Origin: Pseudomonas tumuqii
GTDB taxonomy: Bacteria > Pseudomonadota > Gammaproteobacteria > Pseudomonadales > Pseudomonadaceae
Assembly (NCBI RefSeq): GCF_013184545.1
Contig: NZ_JAAOJA010000001.1
Span: forward strand, 793,425 to 857,424
Direction: 5' to 3'
Length of the DNA stretch: 64,000 bases
A model generated the notes under the pieces. It was given only the letters and a program-made list of their open reading frames with translations. It searched no databases and was not told where the DNA came from. Shown here in pieces: positions 54,144-63,200 of the stretch; within the stretch, counting starts at the first letter, position 1; every line of letters begins with the position of its first letter. A program made the position numbers and the translations under genes.

Positions 54144-55211
54144 TTACAGTTTTCCGTCGGCGGCCATCTGCATAAACGAAGGGTCGAAGCGCAGTTTGAG
54201 GTTGCCCTTGTCGCCGGTAACCACTTCGCGGGCGAAGCTCATGCCGATGGCGTCGGCACTTTGCGCGCCCTCGCCGAGCAGGCCGTGGCTGAAGGAGAAG
54301 CTTGCCACCTTGCTCATGGTCGCCGGCAGCTTGGGGCTGTTGGCGAAGGCCACGGCATCCTTGGCCGAATAGAACATCTTGGTCACCGCCAGTTGCGCTT
54401 CGTAACCGGCCAGATCGGTGCCGGAGGCCTTGGCCATGTGTTCGCGGGCCGCTTTGCCGGCAGCCGTGTCGGCGCTCATGGTCGCCATGATTTCGTACCA
54501 GGCGCCGGTCAGGGCTTTACCGAAGGCCGGGTTGTCTTTCAGGGTGGCGCTGTTGACCACCATCAGGTCGATGATTTCGCCGGGGATCTGGCTGGAGTCG
54601 AACACCTTGGTCACATCTGGCGTGGCTTCGATCTCGGCCAGCAGCGGGTTCCAGGTGACCACGGCCTTGACGTCGTCGGTAGCGAAGGCCGCCACCAGAT
54701 CGGCATCCGAGGTGTTGACCACGCTCAGGTCCTTCTCGCTGAGGCCTGCTTTATCCAGGCCGCGAGCCAGCAGGTAGTGGGAGACGGACAGCTCGACCAG
54801 ATTGACCGGCTGACCCTTGAGGTCGCCCAGGGTCTTCTTCTCGCCCTTGAGCACGATGCCGTCGTTGCCGTTGGAGAAGTCGCCGATGATCAGTGCGGTG
54901 GAGTCGATGCCGCCGGCTGCCGGGATGGTCAGGGCGTCCATATTGGTCATGCTGCAGCCATCGAACTGGCCGGCGCTGTACTGGTTGATCGACTCGACGT
55001 AGTCGTTGATCTGCACCACATCGATATTGATGTCGTACTTTTTCGCCCACTTGTCGACGATGCCTTCGGCGGCACCGTATTCCCAGGGCATCCAGCCGGC
55101 ATAGATGGTCCAGCAGACGCTGAAGTCGGTTTTAGGCGCGGCGTGACTAGTGAGGCTGATGACGGCGGCAAGGCCGGCGGCGAGAACGGAGAACAGACGG
55201 GGCGTACGCAT
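54144..55211 (-). CDS. ABC transporter periplasmic binding protein, guanidine/urea operon
   Basis: 355 residues, MRTPRLFSVLAAGLAAVISLTSHAAPKTDFSVCW: a signal-peptidase I leader cut after SHA. NMT1/SsuA-like fold: WTIYAGWMPWEYGAAEGIVDKWAKKY, FDGCSMTNMDALTIPAAGG, and VKAVVTWNPLLAEIEATPDV. The ligand is probably guanidine or a related nitrogen compound, inferred from the riboswitch directly upstream. GGAGG stands before the ATG at 55211. First gene of the operon. Confidence 0.88.
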   Translation of the reverse strand: MRTPRLFSVLAAGLAAVISLTSHAAPKTDFSVCWTIYAGWMPWEYGAAEGIVDKWAKKYDINIDVVQINDYVESINQYSAGQFDGCSMTNMDALTIPAAGGIDSTALIIGDFSNGNDGIVLKGEKKTLGDLKGQPVNLVELSVSHYLLARGLDKAGLSEKDLSVVNTSDADLVAAFATDDVKAVVTWNPLLAEIEATPDVTKVFDSSQIPGEIIDLMVVNSATLKDNPAFGKALTGAWYEIMATMSADTAAGKAAREHMAKASGTDLAGYEAQLAVTKMFYSAKDAVAFANSPKLPATMSKVASFSFSHGLLGEGAQSADAIGMSFAREVVTGDKGNLKLRFDPSFMQMAADGKL

Positions 55212-55276
55212 AAGGAACCTCCAGTTCGAGAAAGGGCGGGCAGGAGTGCGCGGCGGTTTCCCCATTACTGGGGCGC

Positions 55277-55385
55277 GTTCTCCCGGGCTTTTATCCCGCC
55301 GTGTAACCTCGAAGGAGGTCGCCAACTCTCGGACCAGTCACTCGTTCATGCTTTTCGCATCGAACGAGCCGGAACCCTAGTCGGC
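55277..55385 (-). ncRNA. Guanidine-I riboswitch (ykkC aptamer)
   Basis: On the minus strand the conserved ykkC pieces occur in order: ACTAGGGTTCCG, a hairpin CTCGTTC/GAACGAG, GACTGGTCCGAGAG, a variable hairpin ACCTCCTTCGAGGT, ACACGGCGGGATAAAAGCCC, and GGGAGA. This is the guanidine-I class that senses free guanidinium. It lies 66 nt upstream of the binding-protein ATG. No T-run terminator follows, so the switch may act through translation or another route; CCCCAGTAATGGGG just after it is a candidate stem. Confidence 0.95.
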
Positions 55386-55457
55386 TATTGCAAATTGTGG
55401 TGCCGCGATCCCGTAGCACCGAATGCGCTACGGGGAATTCCTGCACACCTGAGACTA

Positions 55458-55473
55458 AGCGAACATCGTGCCA
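55458..55473 (-). promoter_or_regulatory. Sigma-54-type promoter of the guanidine operon
   Basis: TGGCACGATGTTCGCT on the minus strand has GG and GC with exact -24/-12 spacing and the full TGGCACG upstream half. It is about 70 nt before the aptamer, pointing at it. GCACCATTCCAGCGC (55539-55553, minus) upstream resembles an NtrC half-site pair (GCAC-N7-GTGC, one mismatch). It fits nitrogen control of a nitrogen-scavenging operon. Confidence 0.65.
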
Positions 55474-55692
55474 GTTGTGCCCGCCGCTCTGGCATGCGGG
55501 GTGCGCCGGCCAACTCTTCATCGATGCTGCACTGCTGTGCGCTGGAATGGTGCGAGATTTCCGTGGCGTGCTGTATTGCGGGGCGGGAACGTCTGGCTGC
55601 ATTCAGGGTCAGATTTGGTAATTACCGCAATTCAATGCAGCAACAGCAACCGCAGTGCCTGAGGCCTGCGGCATATCCGGGGAGTAGTGCAA

Positions 55693-55866
55693 ATGCGTAT
55701 TTTAACTGTGATGGTTTTAGTGCTGCTGCTTGGCGGTTGCAGCGTCAGTGCTCCTGGCGTGCATGCTCGCATTGGCGAGCCGCTGCGGGTACATGTCGGT
55801 GGCTATGAAGGTGGCCATGGTGGAGGTTTCTGTCCGCCGGGCCTGCGTATGCAGGGGCGCTGCTAA
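55693..55866 (+). CDS. Small lipoprotein with C-terminal CPPG...GRC motif
   Basis: 57 residues, MRILTVMVLVLLLGGCSVSAP, with lipobox LGGC. The mature part is Gly/His rich and ends FCPPGLRMQGRC. GGGAG lies before the ATG. The stop overlaps the start of the next small gene (TAATG). The next protein ends in the same pattern, so the two are paralogues. Function unknown. Confidence 0.7.
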   Translation: MRILTVMVLVLLLGGCSVSAPGVHARIGEPLRVHVGGYEGGHGGGFCPPGLRMQGRC

Positions 55867-56018
55867 TGAGAACCTGCTTGAGCTTGTTGCTCGTCGCATT
55901 CATGGCCGTCAGCTTGCAGGCCTGCAGCCTGCGCTTGCCGGGGATTGGCATCGATATCGGTGACAGCGGCGGCCCGTCACATTGCCCGCCAGGGCAGGCC
56001 AAGAAAGGCCGCTGCTAA
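55866..56018 (+). CDS. Second small lipoprotein with CPPG...GRC motif
   Basis: 50 residues, MRTCLSLLLVAFMAVSLQACSLRLPG, lipobox LQAC. It ends HCPPGQAKKGRC. Translationally coupled to the preceding gene. The two conserved cysteines in the tail could form a disulfide in the periplasm. Function unknown. Confidence 0.7.
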   Translation: MRTCLSLLLVAFMAVSLQACSLRLPGIGIDIGDSGGPSHCPPGQAKKGRC

Positions 56019-56119
56019 TCTGGCACTTTCTGCCCAGGCCAGTTGTCCAATTTTCCAAGAGAGTACCCGGAAGGCCAGCAGTCGCTGGCCTTCCTCTTAT
56101 CGTGCTCACGGAGGTCTCC

Positions 56120-56599
56120 ATGCTCCATAAAGCCATGCTTGTTGCCCTGCTGGGGCTGTTCCTAACCGGTTGTGCGGTGTATGGCGACGGTCACCGTTAC
56201 TCTGGCTATGACCGCCACTATTATTCGGACAGCCACTATCGGGTGCAGCGCTACCCGGTGTATGTCACCCCGCGGCATTACTACGGTGACTCCCGTTACC
56301 AGCAGCGCCGTTACGATGATCGTCGGCATGACCAGCGCCGCTACCTGCCTGCACCGCAGCCGCGTTATTACAACAACGACCATCGCGTAGAGCAGCGCCA
56401 TGACGGGCGCCGCGATCAGCGTCATGAGGGGCGTCGTGATCAGCGCGGCCAAGACCACCGCATAGCGCAATCGCGCCAGGGCTGGGACGGCAGGCAGAAC
56501 AATCAGCATAGGCAGCAACAGCGCTCGTCGAACCAGCAACAGCGTGACCAGGGCTCGCGCAGCGGTGATCGCCGTGGTTGGGAAAATCAGCGCAACTAG
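56120..56599 (+). CDS. Low-complexity Arg/Gln/Tyr/His-rich lipoprotein
   Basis: 159 residues, MLHKAMLVALLGLFLTGCAVYGDG; lipobox LTGC. The first half is Tyr/His/Arg rich (DRHYYSDSHYRVQRYPVYVTPRHYYGDSRYQQRRYDDRRHDQRRY); the second is Arg/Gln/Asp/His repeats (RRDQRHEGRRDQRGQDHR). Highly basic, probably disordered, perhaps cell-envelope or surface-polymer binding. GGAGG precedes the ATG. Function unknown. Confidence 0.7.
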   Translation: MLHKAMLVALLGLFLTGCAVYGDGHRYSGYDRHYYSDSHYRVQRYPVYVTPRHYYGDSRYQQRRYDDRRHDQRRYLPAPQPRYYNNDHRVEQRHDGRRDQRHEGRRDQRGQDHRIAQSRQGWDGRQNNQHRQQQRSSNQQQRDQGSRSGDRRGWENQRN

Positions 56600-56954
56600 C
56601 AACCAGTTGAACTGCCGCAGCGCATGCTACCGGTCGAGCCGTAGCGTGCGTTCTGCGGGCAGGGGGCCGGTTCAGCTGACCTCGCCTGCGCTACGAACAC
56701 CTGGAGACGCCCTCGCGATGGCCTTCGATATTCCCCTGCCTCTGACCTCGACTATCGCATCGCTGTTTCGGTAGCCCTTGACGGCGCCAGTCCTGGCGCT
56801 TCGTCCATCTTCATATCCTCGACCTGACCGTTTTGTTGCGCGCATCAGCTGCGCCGGCGGAGGGATCGGTGCACCCCTCTTCTACGCATTCCCTGAATGA
56901 TGGCAGTTGGCAATTGTGTTTTGCCTGCGTCGCCCGCAACATGGCGCGGGCCTG
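56600..56954. other. 355-base region before lapG
   Basis: No convincing gene. It must hold the lapG-lapD promoter, but no -35/-10 pair stands out. GCATGCTACCGG...CCGTAGCGTGC near 56621 is an imperfect inverted repeat that may end the lipoprotein transcript. Confidence 0.35.
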
Positions 56955-57662
56955 ATGTGTGGAATCCTCAGTTTGCAGACCGGTCGTATCGAAGTTGTGC
57001 GCGCGTATCGTCGCTGGCCATGGGTGGCGGCCGGGCTGGTGGCCGTGTTGCTGGCCTGCGGTGCGTTGCAGGCCAATTGGGATTTCAACCTGATCAGCAA
57101 GCGCGCCGAGCAGCTGTACGGGCCGCTTGGTCAGGGCCGCGGCCGCATCGATGATTGGCAGAGGCTGCTGCAGGAGCAAGCCGGCGTCAGCGAAATGGAG
57201 CAGTTGCAAGCGGTCAACCGCTTCTTCAACCTGCGCCTGCGCTTTCGCGACGATATCCAGATATGGAAGGTCAACGATTACTGGGCCACGCCCGTCGAGG
57301 CGCTGTTTCGCGGTGCCGCCGATTGCGAGGATTATGCCCTCGCCAAGTACTTCAGCCTGCGCCAGCTGGGTGTGCCGAGTGAGAAGCTGCGCATCACCTA
57401 CGTCAAGGCGGTGCGGCTGAATCAGGCGCACATGGTGCTTACCTATTACCAGCACCCCCAGGCCATGCCGCTGGTGCTGGATAACCTGATCGACGCCATC
57501 GAGCCTGCCAGTCAGCGTAGCGACCTGGTGCCGGTCTATGCCTTCAACGCCGAGGGGCTGTGGCTGTCCGGTGCTGGCGGTGGCAAGCAAGTCGGGGACA
57601 GCAAGCGGCTGTCGCGCTGGCAGGATCTGTTGAAAAAAATGCGCGCCGAGGGTTTCCCTTGA
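56955..57662 (+). CDS. lapG: Periplasmic adhesin protease LapG
   Basis: 235 residues from the ATG at 56955 (weak ribosome site; other starts possible). An N-terminal membrane/signal segment (WPWVAAGLVAVLLACGALQA) precedes a bacterial transglutaminase-like cysteine protease domain. The catalytic cysteine is in FRGAADCEDYALAKYFSLRQLG, the histidine in LNQAHMVLTYY, and the aspartate in LVLDNLIDAI. LapG cuts the N terminus of LapA and frees it from the cell when LapD is not bound to c-di-GMP. Followed 22 nt later by lapD. Confidence 0.93.
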   Translation: MCGILSLQTGRIEVVRAYRRWPWVAAGLVAVLLACGALQANWDFNLISKRAEQLYGPLGQGRGRIDDWQRLLQEQAGVSEMEQLQAVNRFFNLRLRFRDDIQIWKVNDYWATPVEALFRGAADCEDYALAKYFSLRQLGVPSEKLRITYVKAVRLNQAHMVLTYYQHPQAMPLVLDNLIDAIEPASQRSDLVPVYAFNAEGLWLSGAGGGKQVGDSKRLSRWQDLLKKMRAEGFP

Positions 57663-57684
57663 GCGCGCTTAGTGGGGGTCACTG

Positions 57685-59619
57685 ATGTCACTGTTCAAGC
57701 AGTTGTTTATCGCCATCTGCGTGCTGATGCTGGTGAGTTTCACCGGCAGTTTTCTGGTCAGCGTGGAGAGTTCGCGGGAGCAGCAGGTCAACCAGTTGCG
57801 TGCCCACGCCCAGGATGCGGCGACCGCGCTGGGGCTATCGCTGAGCCCGCATGTCAAGGATGTGGCGATGATCGAACTGATGGTCAGCTCGATTTTCGAC
57901 AGTGGCTACTTCGAGAGCATCAGGGTGCTCGACCCGGCGAATGGGCAAGTGATAGTCGAGCGCAGTGGGGTGCCGGTCAGCGGGGAAGCGCCGCAATGGT
58001 TCGCCAACCTGGTGGATCTGGCACCCGCCAGCGGCGATGCCATCGTCAGCGACGGCTGGCGTCAGGCGGCGCGGGTGCAAGTGGTCAGCCATCCGCTGTT
58101 CGCTGTCGGCAAACTCTGGCAAAGCGCCCTCGGTGTGCTGCTCTGGTTGGCACTCAGTGGGCTGTTCTGCATCGGTTTGGGCGTACTGCTGCTCAAGCGC
58201 CAGTTGCGGCCGCTGGATTATATGGTCGAGCAGTCCAACGCCATCGCCCGGCGTGAATTTCTCAGCGTGCCCGAACTGCCCAAGACCCCCGAGTTCCGGC
58301 GGGTGGTCAATGCCATGAACCAGATGGTCGAGAAGCTCAAGGCGCTATTCGCCGAGGAGGCCGCGCGCAGCGAGAAACTGCGTGCCGAGGCCTATCAGGA
58401 CAGCCTCACCGGGCTGGCCAACCGGCGCTACTTCGATCTGCAGCTGCAGGCGCGCGTGGGTGTCGATGAGCACGCCGGTAGCGGTTTCGTGCTGCTGCTG
58501 CGGGTCAACGACCTGGCCGGCCTCAACCAGCGCCTGGGCGGCCAGCGTACCGACCAGTTGCTCAAGGCCATCGCCGTGCAGTTGCAGCAACTCAGCCAGG
58601 GTCGCTACCTGTTGGCGCGCAACCGGGGCGGCGAGTTTGCCGTGTTGGCCGCCGGCCTCGATCGCAGTGAGGCAGAGCAGTTGGCAGAGAGTCTGGACGG
58701 CGCCCTGGCCAGCCTGCAGCAGACCGGCGCCAGCGATTGCTTGCCGGTCGCGCATATCGGCATGACGGCCTTCGCCCCGGGCGATCAGCTCGCGGCTATT
58801 TATGCCGCGCTGGATGCGGCGTTGGCTCAGGCCAGCAGCCAGAGCCTGCAGAGCTGGGCCTGCAGCGAGCACGACGCCCAGCGGCCTGCCGCCGATGAGC
58901 GGCAGAGCTGGCATGCTCTGCTGGATCAGGCGCTCAATCAGGGGCGTTTCCAGCTGTATGTGCAGCCGGTGGTGAGTGCGGCTGATCCGGCGCGGGTATT
59001 GCACCTCAAGGTGCTGGCGCGCCTGCTCGATGAGCAGGACAACCCGGTACCGGCGGGGCGCTTCCTGCCCTGGCTGGAGCGTTTCGGTTGGGCCACCCGT
59101 CTCGACCTGGCCATGCTCGACTGGGTATTGGCGCAGCTGCAGAGCAACAGCAGCAGTGTCGCGCTGAGTCTCTCCGGCAGCACCATCCGCGATCCGCAGG
59201 CACTGCAGCACCTCTATGAACGGCTGCGTCAGCATGCGCACCTGGGCGCGCGTCTGACCCTGGAGCTGGACGAAGATCAGTTGCCCGATGCCGCGGCCCT
59301 GGAGGCGTTGACCGTGCGCCTGCGCAGCCTCGGCTTCGGCCTGGGGTTGCAGCACTTCGGCGGACGCTTCAGCATGATCGGCAACCTGGCCAAGCTCGGC
59401 CTCAGCTACCTCAAGGTGGATGGCAGCTATATCCGCGCCATCGACGCCGAGAACGACAAACGCCTGTTCATCGAGGCCATGCAGCGGGCTGCCAACAGCA
59501 TCGATCTGCCACTGATTGCCGAGCGGGTCGAAACCGATGGCGAGTGGCAGGCCTTGCGTGACATGGGTATCGAGGGCGTACAGGGCCGCTTGTTTGGCGA
59601 ACCGGGTCCCTGGGCTTGA
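57685..59619 (+). CDS. lapD: c-di-GMP receptor LapD
   Basis: 644 residues: membrane segment (LFIAICVLMLVSFTGSFLV), periplasmic LapD/MoxY domain with the DGWRQAARVQVVSHPLFA region, second membrane segment near 150-170, HAMP (LRPLDYMVEQSNAIARREF), then degenerate GGDEF (RNRGGEFAVLAAG) and degenerate EAL, where the EALxR motif is KVLARLL. That loss of catalytic residues is typical of LapD, which binds c-di-GMP with its EAL domain and then holds LapG in the periplasm. Confidence 0.94.
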   Translation: MSLFKQLFIAICVLMLVSFTGSFLVSVESSREQQVNQLRAHAQDAATALGLSLSPHVKDVAMIELMVSSIFDSGYFESIRVLDPANGQVIVERSGVPVSGEAPQWFANLVDLAPASGDAIVSDGWRQAARVQVVSHPLFAVGKLWQSALGVLLWLALSGLFCIGLGVLLLKRQLRPLDYMVEQSNAIARREFLSVPELPKTPEFRRVVNAMNQMVEKLKALFAEEAARSEKLRAEAYQDSLTGLANRRYFDLQLQARVGVDEHAGSGFVLLLRVNDLAGLNQRLGGQRTDQLLKAIAVQLQQLSQGRYLLARNRGGEFAVLAAGLDRSEAEQLAESLDGALASLQQTGASDCLPVAHIGMTAFAPGDQLAAIYAALDAALAQASSQSLQSWACSEHDAQRPAADERQSWHALLDQALNQGRFQLYVQPVVSAADPARVLHLKVLARLLDEQDNPVPAGRFLPWLERFGWATRLDLAMLDWVLAQLQSNSSSVALSLSGSTIRDPQALQHLYERLRQHAHLGARLTLELDEDQLPDAAALEALTVRLRSLGFGLGLQHFGGRFSMIGNLAKLGLSYLKVDGSYIRAIDAENDKRLFIEAMQRAANSIDLPLIAERVETDGEWQALRDMGIEGVQGRLFGEPGPWA

Positions 59620-59814
59620 GGCGATTCCCGTCAGGGATCGCTCGCAAGACAGCAGCCTGGATTAGCTCCAGCGTAATCCGGGGAGCGATGGATATACCAA
59701 CAAATATTCCCGGATTTCATCCGGGCTACGGGACTGCCACCCCGTGGGCGCGGACCTGTCCGCGAAAGGATTCGCCCCATCCTTCAGGAATACAGGCGGT
59801 AAACCGGGAGACGC

Positions 59815-60153
59815 TCAGATCAACCCGGACTCGTCGTCATTGATCAGCCGATTCAACCCGCCAAGGGCATCCCGTGCCTTGCTGCGACCGACCAGTTTGG
59901 TTTGCGCCGCTTCGGGCAAGTCGGTGATGCGCACAACCCCTTTCTGGATCAACACGGTGATCAAGTCTTCCAGCACCCGGATCATGTCCAGGTCGCTCTG
60001 CTTGAGCTGCAGCAGGCTGCTTTCTACCGTCTGATTGGCAAACCAGGCCAGCGCTTCCTGATCATCGGCGGCAAGCTCACCATCCATGCCCTCGAACGGT
60101 GATGCCTGAACCTGTTGCAGATTGCCCCAGGTATCGCGTTTCACATACAGCAT
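59815..60153 (-). CDS. Small conserved protein of the lap locus (tryptophan synthase beta-like)
   Basis: 112 residues, MLYVKRDTWGNLQQVQASPFEGMDGELAADDQEALAWFANQ, largely helical and acidic. Proteins of this kind are annotated in pseudomonads as tryptophan synthase subunit beta-like, but it has no pyridoxal-phosphate domain and is far too short for TrpB. It stands between lapD and lapA, as in P. fluorescens (from memory). Function unknown. Confidence 0.75.
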   Translation of the reverse strand: MLYVKRDTWGNLQQVQASPFEGMDGELAADDQEALAWFANQTVESSLLQLKQSDLDMIRVLEDLITVLIQKGVVRITDLPEAAQTKLVGRSKARDALGGLNRLINDDESGLI

Positions 60154-60189
60154 CGATCACTCCTTAGCATCAACGGCTTCCCTTGAACG

Positions 60190-60221
60190 AAAACCCCGCT
60201 AACCGATGTTAGCGGGGTTTT
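60190..60221 (-). terminator. Terminator of lapA
   Basis: AAAACCCCGCTAAC and GTTAGCGGGGTTTT form a perfect 14-bp stem with a 4-base loop, just after the lapA stop, with a T-run at the end of the 3' arm. It is symmetric and stands between lapA and the small lap gene. Confidence 0.9.
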
Positions 60222-60226
60222 GCCCG

Positions 60227-63200
60227 TCAGGCGTGATCGATTTTGATGACTGGGTCTGCTCCGGCGATCAGCGAGTTGATACTGCTGCTGGATAGATTCA
60301 CTCCGGTGAGTTCGATGGACGTGTCGGCATTGGCAGCCGGCGTGCCGCCGACATCGTTCAAGTGTCCCTCGGTGCTGATCAGCAGGCTCGAGGTGCCGCC
60401 TGCGCTGGTGACCAGTTGCAGGAAGTTGTCGATAGTACCGTCGGTTTCGCCTTGCAGCAGGTCGCTGAGGTCGATGCGATCGCCTTCGTCAATGTTGAAG
60501 TCGGCTATCTTGTCGTGACCGGTGTCACCAGCGTTCCAGGTAAAGGTATCGGCGCCAGTTCCGCCGAGCAAAATGTCGTCGCCAGCTCCGCCGATGAGGA
60601 TGTCGTTGCCGGTGCCACCGTCCAGGGTGTCGTTACCCGCACCGCCATCGAGGCTGTCATTGCCCGCGCCGCCGCCGATGTAGTCGTTGCCGGCGCCGCC
60701 GGTGAAGGTCGAGTTGCCGGACCCGCCGATAATCGTCTTGGCGACGCTCGCCCCGTCACTGACCTCAAGTGTCAGGGTCGGGGCGAAACCGCTGGGCAGT
60801 TCCGAGACGGTGACTAGATAGAGCTTGTCGGTGCCCGATAGGGTCGTCTCGGTGCTCAGCAAGGAGGTGTAAGCGCTCAGGTCGTACTCACCCTGGGTGT
60901 TGGGAGCGATTTCCTCGTAGCTACCATCAGCATGCACCACGCTGATGGTCGAACCTGCAGGAAGATCACTGAGCGCCAGGCTGGTGAAAGACTCGGGCGT
61001 TCCAACCGTATCCTGAATTGCGGCATAGATGTCCACCGGGTAGCTGTAGCTGGTCAGGCCGGTTGGGCTGGCGTCCACCGCGATGTATTCGATCTGGAAG
61101 CCGTTGTTGGTTTGACTGGCGGAGAAGGTATTGGCAGTGTCCTGAGCGATCGACAGGCTCTGCATGTCGGAACTGATGGAGTAGCTCACGTTCGCCGAGG
61201 TGTTGCCGCCCTGATTGAACAGGTCGCCGTCGATGGTTGACACCACGGTTGCCTGGGTAATGGTCCCGATCACGCCGCTGTAGGAAACCGACCAGATGCC
61301 TCCCGGGTTCACCGTGGCGGCCTGGGTAACGATACTGGTGGTGCCGCCGTTGAGCACTTCCAGCACCAGGTCGACCTTGAGATTCGACGACGAGACAGTA
61401 AGCCCCGACGACGAGGTTATGGTCCCGGAAAGCGTTCCGCTGGTCAGGTCGCCAACTTCCAGGTCGCTGCGGATCAGCACCGTGTCATCGCCCGCGTTCT
61501 TCAGCTTCAGCGCCAGGTACTGCATGCCGGAGGGGAAGGTCAGCTCGATTGTGTCCGAGCCTTCGATTCGATTGTCGCCATTGACACCTGAGGTCTGAAC
61601 TGACAGCAGGCTGCCCGTCGACCAGTCGAATACCTTGCCGGAGTCTCCCGTGGAAAGGGTGATGCCGCTCGGGAAGGTGTAGCTGGACTGGCCATCCAGC
61701 CCGGAGATGTTGCTGCCGAAGTTGATCGTGTTGGTCATCGGGGCACCAATCACCACGGATACATCGCTGCCCGGTACCGCATCGGCTACCGGGTTGATGG
61801 TGATGTTGATCGAATCGCTATCGGTCAGCACGCCACCAGCTCCGGTATTGCCGCCATCGCTGCTGGTCATGGTCAGGGTGACTGAGCCGCTGGCGTCCGC
61901 CACTGGCAGGTAGCTCGGCTGGCTGGCTGGTGCAGCCAGGTAGGCGTTGATGTCATCGAGCGTACCGCTCAGCACGATGCTGCCAGTACCCGAACCGGCC
62001 ACATCGACGCCGTTGGCACTGGCCGCGCTCAGTGTGCCGCTGGCAACCGCCAGGGTTACCGAGATGAGGCCCGTGGTGGCGTCCACATCGCTCACCGAGA
62101 GTCCACTCAGCTTGAGCGTGGTGTCTTCATCGGTGGTGTAGCTAGCCGGCAATTGATTGACCGGCGCATCGTTTACGGCGTTGATCAGGATGGAGACGGT
62201 AGCTGGTGTCAGGTCCACGTTGCCGGCGACATCGCTCGTGAGGTACTGGAAGTCGGTACTGCCATTCCAGTTGGCGTTCGGTGTGAAGCTCAGACTGGCC
62301 TGATTGCCGATAGCCGGAATGGCCTGACCAATCAGCACCTCCTGGCCGTTGTAGCTGAGTGTGCCGTTCGCCGGCAGGCTGGTGATGGTGAAGTTGGCAA
62401 TGCTGCTGGCGGTATCGGTCGCATTCAGGATGATGGCAACAGGGCCGGAATCCTCATTGGCGACGACGGATACATCGCCGGCTTCGGGGGCGCCCGTATC
62501 GCCGAGGGTGATGGTGGTGGCGGTCGATGCGCTGTCCGCACCGTCTTGAGCCGTAGCCGTCACGGTCACGCTCAGATCGCCAACCGGGTTGCCTTGGATG
62601 GTCATGCTCAGACCGGTGATGGTCACCGCCTTAGTGCTCGGATCGACCACCACGGAATAGCCACCCGCACTGGTCAGGGGCAGCGTCCAGGTGCCGTCAC
62701 CGTTAGCTGTACCGGCGGACAGGCTGGCACCAGCAGGGACCGCGACCGTGATGCTGGCAATCGACTCGGAGTAATCGATGTCCGTCGGCGTGGCCGTGAT
62801 GGTCAACGGGTAGTCGATGCTGGAGACAAACTCGATCGAGTTGATCAGGTAGTCGTTATCGCCACCGCCCGGAGCGCTGAACTCGATACGGCTGATCGCC
62901 GCACCGGTGCTACTGGTCAGCGTGATGGCCGGGTCGACGGCATCGGTCAGCCCGGCGATTGTGCCGCTGCCGATGGGGTTGCCGGCGCTGTCGAACAGGT
63001 CATAGGTCGCCCTTTCGCCAGTGTGCAGCCAGGCAAAGCTAACGGTCGCGCTTGCAACCGGAGCATCGAAGTCCACGACGATGCGTTCGGACTGGCCGTC
63101 AGATTGACCCAGTTCGTTGTTGGCACCGGAAGCATCCCCCACGACCCCAAAGCCAACGGGGCTGCCGTTGATGGAAATCACCCCTGGAGTGCCGTCGAGC

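Noticed and set aside
59815..60153. A real tryptophan synthase beta chain
   Set aside because: Only 112 residues and no pyridoxal-phosphate motif; the name is an annotation habit.
60520..60725. Short regular repeats as a CRISPR array
   Set aside because: They are in frame and encode the GGxGxDxxx nonapeptides of an RTX protein; spacing is 27 bases with no spacers.
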